Below are positions 9,195-16,385 of a stretch of 64,000 nt of DNA, one piece after another. The DNA comes from Bacteroidia bacterium (GTDB lineage Bacteria > Bacteroidota > Bacteroidia > Flavobacteriales_D > Cryomorphaceae). A program made the position numbers and the translations under genes. The first letter of the stretch is position 1; each line of letters starts with the position of its first letter. Below the pieces are notes generated by a model. That model was not told where the DNA came from. It worked only from the letters and a program-made list of their open reading frames with translations, and ran no database searches. Location of the stretch: assembly GCA_030427905.1 (NCBI GenBank), contig JAUICL010000001.1, positions 434,001-498,000 on the forward strand, written 5' to 3'.

Positions 9195-10037
9195 TTACCC
9201 GATACCAGTGTAGGCTCCAAAAACACTAACCGATCCAGTGCTCTTTGGGTTTAGTAGCATTGCCGGAATATGTGCCTTGTTTGTGATGATATTCTGAACG
9301 TAGTTTCCACCGATCAAATTAGCCAAACTCGACTCTTTAAGGTTCATGATTGAAATCAAATCAGCATCGATCTCAGCAGCGTATTTTGTAATAGCTTCAT
9401 CAAATTCATCGCTTTTTTCTTCGCTGATTTTAGATGTGTGTTTGATGTTTTCTTCATCGAAGAATGACTCGGCGTACTTCAGGTTTCGCATCACCTGATT
9501 GTGCAAGAACTCATCTGTTTCGCCTGGTACGATTAGGTGTACACGCGAATTGAAATACTTGGCCATATCGGCTACCAGAGATAGTTTTTGCTTCGTCTCT
9601 TTGTGAAGATCGAGCGGAACAACGATATCGTCGTACCCATTCTCTCCAATTTCTTTTTCCTGAACGATTATAAAAGGAACTGTTGTACTCGTAACAATAC
9701 GGAGTGCGCGGCCACCAGTGATAAACTGAAGTCCTCTTAAACCGTGAGTTCCCATAATAACAAGGACGGCATCCATTTCTTCAGCAAAATCTCCGATATC
9801 TTCAAATATTGTCCCAACACGAGCAGTCACATCAATGTCAAAACCGTAATCATCCATTGCCATTTCTTTGGCCAATCTAAGCTTCACTTTAGCTTCTTCC
9901 AGGTGATCAGACTTCGGAACGATATGAAGCAGGTTTACGCGCGCATCAATTTCTTTTGCCACTTTAATGGCGTGATTTAGAGCTGTTTGCCCTACTTTGG
10001 TGAAATCAGTTGGTACGAGGATTGTTTTTGAATCCAT
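9195..10037 (-). CDS. Tandem UspA-domain universal stress protein
   Basis: A 280-residue cytosolic protein made of two UspA domains, residues about 1-145 and 150-280. The first begins MDSKTILVPTDFTKVGQTAL and contains the nucleotide-binding loop in MGTHGLRGLQFITGGRALRI. The second begins YDDIVVPLDL, and its corresponding loop is degenerate (IMNLKESSLANLIGGNYV), so only the first is likely to bind ATP. Exact function is unknown; the family is linked to stress survival. It is monocistronic with its own promoter and converges with the SpoIIE gene. Confidence 0.93.
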   Translation of the reverse strand: MDSKTILVPTDFTKVGQTALNHAIKVAKEIDARVNLLHIVPKSDHLEEAKVKLRLAKEMAMDDYGFDIDVTARVGTIFEDIGDFAEEMDAVLVIMGTHGLRGLQFITGGRALRIVTSTTVPFIIVQEKEIGENGYDDIVVPLDLHKETKQKLSLVADMAKYFNSRVHLIVPGETDEFLHNQVMRNLKYAESFFDEENIKHTSKISEEKSDEFDEAITKYAAEIDADLISIMNLKESSLANLIGGNYVQNIITNKAHIPAMLLNPKSTGSVSVFGAYTGIG

Positions 10038-10066
10038 GGTCAGATATTTTGTAAATCGTTTCGAGA

Positions 10067-10074
10067 CAAATATA
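10067..10074 (-). promoter_or_regulatory. -7 promoter element of the universal stress protein gene
   Basis: Minus-strand TATATTTG matches TAnnTTTG and lies about 30 bases upstream of the stress-protein ATG. Confidence 0.55.
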
Positions 10075-10148
10075 GATTAAATGCAGGATGATTGATGAGG
10101 TGTAATTGGCCTAAAAAAATAGAACACAAAACGCGTTCCCTTTTATTG

Positions 10149-10214
10149 CTCCCCCTCTTGGGTTCGAACCATCCCGATAGTTATCGGGACTGATTAACAG
10201 TCAGGTGCTCTAAC
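10149..10214 (-). repeat. Decayed 3' fragment of tRNA-Asn (copy B)
   Basis: On the minus strand this copies the tRNA-Asn at 10723-10796 from the end of the D arm through the anticodon arm (GTT retained), T arm, acceptor strand AGGGGGA and discriminator G. The acceptor 5' strand and most of the D arm are missing. The variable loop is replaced by a perfect 7-bp hairpin, TCCCGAT (10172-10178) with ATCGGGA (10183-10189). A decayed version of the same terminator follows at about 10115-10146. It cannot fold as a full tRNA. The stop codon of the GIY-YIG pseudogene lies in its D-arm end. Confidence 0.85.
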
Positions 10215-10486
10215 TAGGGAACTTTAGTTTCAATCGCTCTGCTACCTCGGGATACATCTTTAGATTGATGAGATACTTTTGGGACTTCATCCGCTTTATA
10301 TGAGCTTCTATTTTTCTAGCCTGTTCCCGTGATTCACAATGGATTAGATGAAAGAGACTCCATGGCCTGAACCGGCGTGTGTACTTGTTTGCTTCACCTT
10401 GGTTGTGAAAATAGAGCCGGGCATCAATATCCGATGTAAAAACGCTCGGCAGCTTCAGACTTCAATATGTAAACGCAGTATTCCAA
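10210..10486 (-). pseudogene. Frameshifted GIY-YIG endonuclease gene inside the tRNA-Asn array
   Basis: Reading the minus strand from TTG at 10486 gives LEYCVYILKSEAAERFYIGY and then a stop. In the next frame the protein continues as DARLYFHNQGEANKYTRR, SLFHLIHCESREQARKIEAH, IKRMKSQKYLINL and ends at TAG 10210-10212. Together these are the full pattern of the short GIY-YIG nucleases (VYIL, FYIGY, RLxxHN, KxEKxIKxxK). The break lies at GGATATTGATGCC, where a family member would have a few more codons between two GGATAT-like words, so a small deletion between direct repeats is the likely cause. The coding frame also runs upstream through tRNA-derived DNA, which is not expected to be real protein. 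Confidence 0.85.
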
Positions 10487-10494
10487 AACAAAAG

Positions 10495-10516
10495 AGAACA
10501 CAGAACGCCGTGTTCT
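10495..10516 (-). promoter_or_regulatory. Leader hairpin before the GIY-YIG pseudogene
   Basis: AGAACAC / GTGTTCT form a 7-bp stem with an 8-base loop just upstream of the GIY-YIG reading frame. Part of the same word (GAACACGGCG on the minus strand) recurs after the terminator of the intact tRNA near 10671-10680, so it belongs to the repeated unit. Its function is not known. Confidence 0.5.
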
Positions 10517-10522
10517 AAAAAC

Positions 10523-10553
10523 AAAAAAGGGAACGCAAAACGCATTCCCTTTT
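10523..10553 (-). terminator. Repeated rho-independent terminator after copy A
   Basis: The minus strand forms AAAAGGGAA ... TTCCCTTTT with a GC closing pair and a T run. It is a close copy of the terminator after the intact tRNA-Asn (10688-10718). Confidence 0.7.
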
Positions 10554-10557
10554 ATTG

Positions 10558-10627
10558 CTCCCCCTCTTGGGCTCGAACCATCCCGATATATCCATCGGGA
10601 CTGATTAACAGTCAGATGCTCTAACCA
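10558..10627 (-). repeat. Decayed 3' fragment of tRNA-Asn (copy A)
   Basis: On the minus strand this contains the end of the D arm, the anticodon arm with GTT, the T arm, the acceptor strand and the discriminator of tRNA-Asn. As in copy B, the variable loop is replaced by a hairpin, TCCCGAT (10581-10587) and ATCGGGA (10594-10600). The 5' acceptor strand is absent, so it is not a functional tRNA. It lies between the intact tRNA and the GIY-YIG pseudogene. Confidence 0.85.
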
Positions 10628-10662
10628 TCCCGTTATGTTCACCAGGTCTGATTAATAGTCAA
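10623..10662 (-). repeat. Short partial tRNA-Asn remnant (copy A2)
   Basis: A second, more decayed anticodon-arm copy (CTGATTAATAGTCAA at 10648-10662 on the plus strand), joined to AACCATCCCG as in the other two fragments. It appears fused to copy A through the shared word AACCA, consistent with recombination inside the array. Confidence 0.65.
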
Positions 10663-10687
10663 TATGAAAACGCCGTGTTCAAAAAAC

Positions 10688-10718
10688 AAAAAAGGGAACA
10701 CCAAACGCGTTCCCTTTT
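10688..10718 (-). terminator. Rho-independent terminator of tRNA-Asn
   Basis: Directly after the tRNA on the minus strand, AAAAGGGAAC pairs with GTTCCCTTTT over a 9-base loop, followed by a T run. Decayed copies of this terminator follow both tRNA fragments. Confidence 0.8.
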
Positions 10719-10722
10719 ATTG

Positions 10723-10796
10723 CTCCCCCTATTGGGCTCGAACCAAGGACCCTCTGATTAACAGTCAGATGCTCTAACCAGCTGAGCTAAGGAGGA
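10723..10796 (-). tRNA. tRNA-Asn (anticodon GTT)
   Basis: A 74-base gene with all four arms. Acceptor TCCTCCT pairs with AGGGGGA, with discriminator G. The anticodon arm is TCTGA-CTGTTAA-TCAGA with GTT at 10760-10762 (read on the minus strand), and the T loop is TTCGAGC. CCA is not fully encoded. The outermost T-stem pair is a C-T mismatch (CTTGG against CCAAT), while both decayed copies carry CCAAG here, which would pair. It is the only complete tRNA seen in the window. Confidence 0.93.
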
Positions 10797-10854
10797 ATAT
10801 ATATCTTAAAGTTCCGATGAACTTGTATTCCGTAATCAAGAAATTTACTTTGGA

Positions 10855-10872
10855 TTTGACCCGTTTGTCAAA
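10855..10872. promoter_or_regulatory. Palindrome TTTGAC-N6-GTCAAA between tRNA-Asn and the sugar kinase
   Basis: An inverted repeat with 6-base arms and a 6-base spacer in the divergent intergenic region, 66 bases before the kinase ATG. It could be an operator, but no regulator gene is adjacent and 12 paired bases can arise by chance in AT-rich DNA. Confidence 0.3.
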
Positions 10873-10913
10873 TTTTGGGCTGCAATATTACTGCAAAATT
10901 TGGCTTTAACCAA

Positions 10914-10921
10914 TATCTTTG
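10914..10921 (+). promoter_or_regulatory. -7 promoter element of the PfkB-family kinase gene
   Basis: TATCTTTG, a perfect TAnnTTTG match, 16 bases before the ATG. Confidence 0.6.
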
Positions 10922-10937
10922 GCAAAAAAAATAGATA

Positions 10938-11864
10938 ATGAGCCTTATTACAGTTGGCACCGTAGCCTTTGACAAAATTAGCACTCCTTTTGGAGCTTCT
11001 GACAAAATAGTGGGAGGAGCCACAACTTACATCAGTCTAGCAGCTTCATACTTTACAAAAGATGTCAATCTCGTCTCAGTAGTTGGGGGTGATTTTCCAA
11101 AAGAATTTCTCAGAACCATGGAGGAGAAGGGGATCAACTTGGAAGGCCTTCAAATAAAAGAAGACGAAAAATCTTTCTTCTGGGAAGGGAAGTATCACTT
11201 CGACATGAACTCGCGCGATACGCTTGAAACTCAGCTGAACGTGCTTGAGACATTCGAGCCAAAACTTCCGGCATCTTACCAGAATTGTGAGTTTTTGATG
11301 CTTGGGAACCTTGCTCCGCAGGTACAGCTGGAAGTAATCGAGCAACTTGAAAAGAGACCAAAGCTCGTGGTTCTCGACACCATGAATTTCTGGATGGACA
11401 TCGCTCTTGAAGACTTAAAAAAAGTATTGAAGAAGGTTGATGTCTTGACAATCAACGATGAAGAAGCACGACAACTAAGCGGAGAGTATAGCCTAGTAAA
11501 AGGGGCCAGAAAGATTCTTGAAATGGGACCCAAATTTTTGGTGATAAAGAAGGGAGAGAACGGTGCCTTGCTTATAGATGATGAGCAAATGTTTTACGCT
11601 CCAGCCTTGCCAATGGAAGACGTGATGGACCCAACAGGAGCTGGAGACACCTTCGCTGGTGGATTTATCGGTTACTTAGCCAAGACACGCGACATTTCTT
11701 TTGAGAATATGAAACGCGCCGTGATCCTCGGATCGGCAATGGCGAGCTTTACGGTTGAGAAATTTGGTACAGAAAGATTGATGGATCTAACCGAAGATGA
11801 AATCGATCACCGCATTCAACTTTTCGTAGACCTAGTAGATTTCGATATCTTACTTGTCGAATAA
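10938..11864 (+). CDS. PfkB-family carbohydrate or nucleoside kinase
   Basis: A 308-residue ribokinase-fold kinase. The N-terminal substrate region has GTVAFDKISTPFG and GGATTYISLAASYF. The C-terminal signature DPTGAGDTFAGGFIGYLA holds the anion hole and catalytic Asp. The second PfkB motif precedes it as FLVIKKGENGALLIDDE. The substrate cannot be settled from sequence: ribose, another sugar or adenosine are all possible. It is monocistronic, and its end overlaps the converging rnhA by 15 bases. Confidence 0.9.
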   Translation: MSLITVGTVAFDKISTPFGASDKIVGGATTYISLAASYFTKDVNLVSVVGGDFPKEFLRTMEEKGINLEGLQIKEDEKSFFWEGKYHFDMNSRDTLETQLNVLETFEPKLPASYQNCEFLMLGNLAPQVQLEVIEQLEKRPKLVVLDTMNFWMDIALEDLKKVLKKVDVLTINDEEARQLSGEYSLVKGARKILEMGPKFLVIKKGENGALLIDDEQMFYAPALPMEDVMDPTGAGDTFAGGFIGYLAKTRDISFENMKRAVILGSAMASFTVEKFGTERLMDLTEDEIDHRIQLFVDLVDFDILLVE

Positions 11865-12326
11865 CTTGGTTTCCGAGCTTTCGTAGCCACGATCGGGGGG
11901 AAGGTTTGATTGAAGAGCGGCTTTTACCGCTAGCTCATCACATTTCTCGTTGTACTTGTTGCCAGCGTGACCCTTTACCCAATCTAGTTTGACTTTGTGC
12001 TTCCTGTAGACTCGCAGGAAGCGCTTCCATAAATCGGGGTTCTTCTTCTTGGAGAACCCCTTTTTTTCCCAGCCAAATACCCAACCTTTTTCGACGGCAT
12101 CTACCACGTATTTGCTATCGCTAAAAATGGTGACTTCGGTTCCTTCTTTTTTTATCGACTCCAAGCCGACAATTACGGATAGCAACTCCATTCGATTGTT
12201 CGTCGTTTTTCTAAATCCTTCTGAAATCTCCTTGTAATGGCCCTTTTCAGATAGGAGAACCACGCCATATCCTCCTGGGCCGGGATTTCCGCGTGAAGCT
12301 CCGTCGGTATAAATTACCACTTTCAT
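11850..12326 (-). CDS. rnhA: Ribonuclease HI
   Basis: A 158-residue enzyme that cuts the RNA strand of RNA-DNA hybrids. The four acidic catalytic residues are visible in IYTDGASRGNPGPGGYG, NRMELLSVIVGLE, FSDSKYVVDAV and GHAGNKYNEKCDELA. Length matches the bacterial type 1 enzyme, without an extra N-terminal hybrid-binding domain. Its ATG overlaps the stop region of purN by four bases, so the two are co-transcribed. Confidence 0.96.
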   Translation of the reverse strand: MKVVIYTDGASRGNPGPGGYGVVLLSEKGHYKEISEGFRKTTNNRMELLSVIVGLESIKKEGTEVTIFSDSKYVVDAVEKGWVFGWEKKGFSKKKNPDLWKRFLRVYRKHKVKLDWVKGHAGNKYNEKCDELAVKAALQSNLPPDRGYESSETKLFDK

Positions 12327-12901
12327 TCGCCCAGTTTAGCTAAAGTTTCTTCAATTACCGCAGGATAGTGGGTGTGCTCTAGTGCTAAAACCTTCTTTTG
12401 GATAGCTTCGGCAGAGTCTTCAGGGCTTATTGATACCTTGGCTTGAAAAATAATCCCCCCTTCGTCGTAGTGGTGATTTACGAAATGAATGGTCATTCCC
12501 GATTCGCTTTCTCCCGCCGCTTTTACGGCTTCGTGTACGTGGTGGCCGTACATTCCCTTCCCTCCGTATTTTGGTAAAAGTGCTGGGTGGATGTTCACCA
12601 CCCGATTTGGGTAGTGATCTACCAACAATTCAGGAAGCTTGAGCAAGAAGCCAGCGAGAACGATGAAGTCGATTTGGTACTCCCGCAGTGTTTCGAGAAT
12701 TTCTTCCGGGTTTTGGGACCAAACATCCTTGAAAAAGTATTTTGTTGGGATGCTAAAATCGGCTGCATGATCCAGTACACCAGCGCTTTTGCGATTGGTG
12801 ATGACTAATGACACCTGGCCGACACTCGAATTGGCGAAGTGCTCTATAATTTTGCGAGCATTAGAACCTGACCCTGATGCTAAAATGGCTATCTTGTACA
12901 T
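12323..12901 (-). CDS. purN: Phosphoribosylglycinamide formyltransferase
   Basis: A 192-residue folate-dependent GAR transformylase, third step of purine synthesis. Seen: the N-terminal phosphate-binding loop GSGSNARKII, the catalytic Asn-x-His in NIHPALLPKYGGKGMYG and the catalytic Asp in HHYDEGGIIFQAKV. Full length. It forms a two-gene operon with rnhA through a four-base overlap. Confidence 0.96.
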   Translation of the reverse strand: MYKIAILASGSGSNARKIIEHFANSSVGQVSLVITNRKSAGVLDHAADFSIPTKYFFKDVWSQNPEEILETLREYQIDFIVLAGFLLKLPELLVDHYPNRVVNIHPALLPKYGGKGMYGHHVHEAVKAAGESESGMTIHFVNHHYDEGGIIFQAKVSISPEDSAEAIQKKVLALEHTHYPAVIEETLAKLGE

Positions 12902-12930
12902 TTAAATCACTTAAATAGACCTACGAAGGT

Positions 12931-13629
12931 ATGGACTCTTTTCCTTCTGAACCTAGACAATCCACATCTGAAGAGTCATTTATTCCATACACACCACAGA
13001 GGCTGAGTCATGGAGAAATGATTTCGAACTCATCTGAGTTTGACAAAAGGATGCAAACGCGTAGAAGTGTGCGTGAGTTTAGTTCAGAACCCGTGCCCCG
13101 AGAGGCTATAGTACGTGCTATCAGGGCCGCTTCATCGGCACCATCAGGGGCACATAAACAGCCATGGACTTTTTGCTTAATTTCCAACAAGGAATTAAAA
13201 TCGAAAATTAGAGAGCTCGCCGAAGAGGAGGAATATCAGAGTTACAACGGCCGTATGAATAGCCAATGGCTCGACGATTTAAAACCTTTTGGCACAAATC
13301 ACATCAAACCATTTCTCGAAGAAGCACCTTTTTTGATCGTCGTTTTCAAGAAGCCTTACGAAGTAGTGGATGGTGAAAAAAGACAGAATTATTACGTGAA
13401 TGAATCAGTAGGTATAGCTGTCGGGTTCTTGCTCAGTGCTTTACACCATGCGGGCTTAGCAACCCTAACGCATACACCTAGCCCAATGAAGTTTTTGGGT
13501 GAAATTTTAGATAGACCAGAAAATGAAAGACCTTATCTACTTATTCCTGTGGGTTATCCCCACCCGGAAACCAAGGTGCCAAATATTGCTAGAAAGCCTT
13601 TAGAGAGCGTGCTTTCAGAATATTTCTAG
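12931..13629 (+). CDS. Nitroreductase-family FMN oxidoreductase
   Basis: A 232-residue flavin reductase. The FMN phosphate-binding signature is [20 protein letters not shown], followed by the [11 protein letters not shown] motif, and the C-terminal half has [20 protein letters not shown]. About 30 residues precede the usual family start; the ATG at 12931 is kept because the frame is open and continuous. The true substrate is unknown. It lies 67 bases upstream of acpP and may or may not share its transcript. Confidence 0.9.
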   Translation: MDSFPSEPRQSTSEESFIPYTPQRLSHGEMISNSSEFDKRMQTRRSVREFSSEPVPREAIVRAIRAASSAPSGAHKQPWTFCLISNKELKSKIRELAEEEEYQSYNGRMNSQWLDDLKPFGTNHIKPFLEEAPFLIVVFKKPYEVVDGEKRQNYYVNESVGIAVGFLLSALHHAGLATLTHTPSPMKFLGEILDRPENERPYLLIPVGYPHPETKVPNIARKPLESVLSEYF

Positions 13630-13696
13630 CTATTTGTATAATAAGGGTATTATTCATTTATTTGCAGACCGAAAATTAATACAAAACTGTACTGTT

Positions 13697-13933
13697 ATGT
13701 CAGACATTAAGTCAAAAGTAACGAAGATCATCGTAGACAAACTAGGCGTTGATGAATCAGAAGTAAACATGGAAGCGAGCTTTACTAACGACCTTGGAGC
13801 AGACTCTTTGGACACTGTAGAGCTAATCATGGAATTCGAAAAAGAATTTAACATTGCTATACCAGACGACCAAGCTGAGAAGATTGGTACTGTTGGTCAG
13901 GCAGTAGAATATATCGAGTCAAACACTAAGTAA
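13697..13933 (+). CDS. acpP: Acyl carrier protein
   Basis: A 78-residue acidic four-helix carrier of fatty-acyl chains. The phosphopantetheine site is the Ser in [15 protein letters not shown]. The frame is open from 13634, but the ATG at 13697 ([17 protein letters not shown]) gives the normal ACP length and start, so the longer form is rejected. It is followed after 6 bases by fabF, as in most bacteria. Confidence 0.97.
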   Translation: MSDIKSKVTKIIVDKLGVDESEVNMEASFTNDLGADSLDTVELIMEFEKEFNIAIPDDQAEKIGTVGQAVEYIESNTK

Positions 13934-13939
13934 TACCGT

Positions 13940-15193
13940 ATGGAGCTTAAACGAGTAGTCGTAACAGGCCTCGGTGCGCTTACACCTATAGGCAATACTG
14001 CCCCAGAATACTGGGACGGTCTGGTTCGTGGTGTCAGCGGAGCAGCTCCTATTACAAGGTTTGATGCGTCGAAATTCAAGACACAATTTGCCTGTGAGGT
14101 AAAGAACTTGGATATCAACGAAAAAATCGATCGGAAAGAGGCGCGAAAGATGGATCCCTATGCGCAGTATGCCATGATTGTGGCAGAAGAAGCTGCGATA
14201 GACTCAGGTCTTGATTTCGAAAAAGCGGATGTTGATCGTATCGGAGTAATTTGGGGTTCTGGAATTGGTGGACTTAAGACCTTTCAAGACGAGGTAGAAA
14301 ACTTCGTGAAAGGGGACGGAACACCGCGTTTCAACCCGTTCTTCATCCCGAAGATGATTGCCGATATTGCATCTGGTCTAATTTCGATTAAATACAATTT
14401 GCGCGGGCCAAACTATACCACTGTTGCGGCCTGCGCATCTTCTACCAACGCGATAATTGACGCCTACAACCTGATTCGTTTGGGTAAGGCCGACGCATTT
14501 ATCTGTGGAGGTTCTGAAGCCACCATTTACGAAGCTGGTATGGGAGGGTTTAACGCCCTTCACGCCTTGTCAAAGCGAAATGACTCGCCATCTACGGCGT
14601 CGCGTCCATTTGATAGAGGGCGAGATGGTTTCGTAATGGGAGAAGGCGCCGGAGCACTCGTGGTTGAAGAGCTCGAACACGCCAAGGCTAGGGGCGCTAA
14701 AATCTACGCCGAAATTGCAGGTGGTGGAATGTCAGCAGATGCTCACCATATCACTGCACCGCATCCAGAAGGACTTGGAGCACTCAATGTTATGAAAATG
14801 GCATTGAGCGATGCTCATATGAATACCGATGAGATTGACTATATCAATGTACACGGTACGTCTACTCCCCTGGGTGATATCGCTGAAACAAAAGCGATCA
14901 AAGAATTCTTTGGAGAAGAAGCCTATAAGCTGAATATCTCATCTACGAAATCGATGACTGGACACCTTCTTGGGGCCGCTGGAGCGATTGAAGCAATTGC
15001 TTGCATTTATTCGATTATGAATAATATCGTTCCACCTACCATTAACTTCGAAGAAGCAGATCCAGAAATTGACAGCAAGCTCAATTTGACGTTTAACACG
15101 GCACAAGAGCGCGAAGTAAACGTGGCTTTGAGTAATACCTTCGGGTTTGGAGGTCACAATACCTCCACTATTTTCAAGAAATTTCAGGGCTAG
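13940..15193 (+). CDS. fabF: 3-oxoacyl-ACP synthase II
   Basis: A 417-residue condensing enzyme of fatty acid elongation. The catalytic triad is visible: Cys in TVAACASSTNAI, His in VHGTSTPLGD and His in KSMTGHLLGAAGAIEAI. The glycine-rich end NTFGFGGHNTS is intact. It lies between acpP and rnc in one operon. Confidence 0.97.
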   Translation: MELKRVVVTGLGALTPIGNTAPEYWDGLVRGVSGAAPITRFDASKFKTQFACEVKNLDINEKIDRKEARKMDPYAQYAMIVAEEAAIDSGLDFEKADVDRIGVIWGSGIGGLKTFQDEVENFVKGDGTPRFNPFFIPKMIADIASGLISIKYNLRGPNYTTVAACASSTNAIIDAYNLIRLGKADAFICGGSEATIYEAGMGGFNALHALSKRNDSPSTASRPFDRGRDGFVMGEGAGALVVEELEHAKARGAKIYAEIAGGGMSADAHHITAPHPEGLGALNVMKMALSDAHMNTDEIDYINVHGTSTPLGDIAETKAIKEFFGEEAYKLNISSTKSMTGHLLGAAGAIEAIACIYSIMNNIVPPTINFEEADPEIDSKLNLTFNTAQEREVNVALSNTFGFGGHNTSTIFKKFQG

Positions 15194-15208
15194 AGACGAG
15201 CAAAGAAG

Positions 15209-15931
15209 GTGTTTAAATTCTTAAGAGCTCATAAGGATGACCGTTCTAAAGAAGTGGCAAGCCTGCTCAGAAAGGATTTAAAGATCCCATTCAACCGGAT
15301 AGACCATTATGTGGTAGCGCTGCGGCATAAATCCGCAGCCCGAAACATCTACAACAAGCCTGAAGTCAGCAATGAACGCCTTGAGTTTTTGGGAGACGCA
15401 ATTCTCGATGCTGCCGTAGCCGATTATCTTTTCACCAAGTATCCTTCAGCCGAAGAAGGTGAAATGACGAAAATAAAAAGTAGGATCGTAAGCCGGACTA
15501 ATCTCAACACCATGGCTAGTGAGATGGGAATCGACAGGCTATTGGAAACCGACTTGCAAGCGACACACTCTAGAAACTCCATTGCCGGAAATGCGCTTGA
15601 AGCCATATTTGGAGCCATGTATTTGGATCTGGGCTTTGCTAAAACCAACAAGTTTATACTCAGGCTTCTAGAGCGGTTTGCGAACTTGGAGAAGGTTGAG
15701 TATCAAGAAGCAGATTTTAAAAGTAGACTCTACGAAGAAGCGCATAAGCGAAAGTCTGACATCTACTTCAGAACGCATCAGCACGATCATTCGGGCGAGA
15801 AGAAGCTTTTTAAGGCCGAGGCCTACTTAGCCAAAGAAAAAGTGGGAGAGGGCACAGGAACTTCCAAGAAAAAGGCTGAACAGAAGGCGGCAAAGAAGGC
15901 TTTGCAAAAGCTTAACGTCGTACAAGACTAG
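15209..15931 (+). CDS. rnc: Ribonuclease III
   Basis: A 240-residue double-strand RNA endonuclease. The RNase III signature is NERLEFLGDAILDAAVADYL, with a second acidic cluster in GNALEAIFGAMYLDLGF. The C-terminal dsRNA-binding domain ends GTGTSKKKAEQKAAKKALQK. The start is GTG at 15209, 15 bases after fabF. Confidence 0.96.
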   Translation: MFKFLRAHKDDRSKEVASLLRKDLKIPFNRIDHYVVALRHKSAARNIYNKPEVSNERLEFLGDAILDAAVADYLFTKYPSAEEGEMTKIKSRIVSRTNLNTMASEMGIDRLLETDLQATHSRNSIAGNALEAIFGAMYLDLGFAKTNKFILRLLERFANLEKVEYQEADFKSRLYEEAHKRKSDIYFRTHQHDHSGEKKLFKAEAYLAKEKVGEGTGTSKKKAEQKAAKKALQKLNVVQD

Positions 15932-15965
15932 TTTTTCATAGCTTTAGCCCTTCGATCTTTTTTCT

Positions 15966-16385
15966 GTGGCTAAATTTACATTAGATATAGTCGAAGACTA
16001 CCCTTACGAAGTCTTTGGAATGAATACCACAGCCCCAGACTACAGGCTGTGTTGGAGCATGAACAGGGCTCTAGGCATTGATTTGAGAAAAGATGATGGC
16101 CTGACTGTCGTTTCTAAGAAGAAGGAAAAATTGCTCCACAATTGTTTCTCATTCCAAGATGAAGAGCTTCAGCTCGGGTATTTCTTGATAGAGAATAAGA
16201 AGGGCGGAAGCCTATTCTTGCCTGAAGTATCCCAAGCCGATTTTATATTAGCTCTTGATAGGGTGGGAGCGACTGATGAGAAGGTATTGATCGAGAAGAT
16301 TAAAGAGATCAGAAGTATGCTTATGGTCTTCAAAATTGACGTAAACCAATTGAAACAGAAACAGAATTTATTGTTTTTAGGATAA
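15966..16385 (+). CDS. IPExxxVDY-family protein
   Basis: A 139-residue protein of the Bacteroidota family named for the motif IPExxxVDY, seen here as the variant LPEVSQADF. The position between rnc and pyk is where this family is usually found. Function is unknown. It starts at GTG and its last base is the first base of the pyk ATG, so the two are translationally coupled. Confidence 0.88.
   Translation: MAKFTLDIVEDYPYEVFGMNTTAPDYRLCWSMNRALGIDLRKDDGLTVVSKKKEKLLHNCFSFQDEELQLGYFLIENKKGGSLFLPEVSQADFILALDRVGATDEKVLIEKIKEIRSMLMVFKIDVNQLKQKQNLLFLG

Noticed and set aside
10487-10642. Continuous frame joining tRNA-derived sequence to the GIY-YIG gene
   Set aside because: The upstream residues (including DGSSPRGGAIKG) are translation of a tRNA fragment and a terminator, not a plausible protein domain.
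10110-10700. CRISPR-like array
   Set aside because: The repeated units are tRNA fragments and terminators with irregular spacing; there are no uniform spacers or cas genes.
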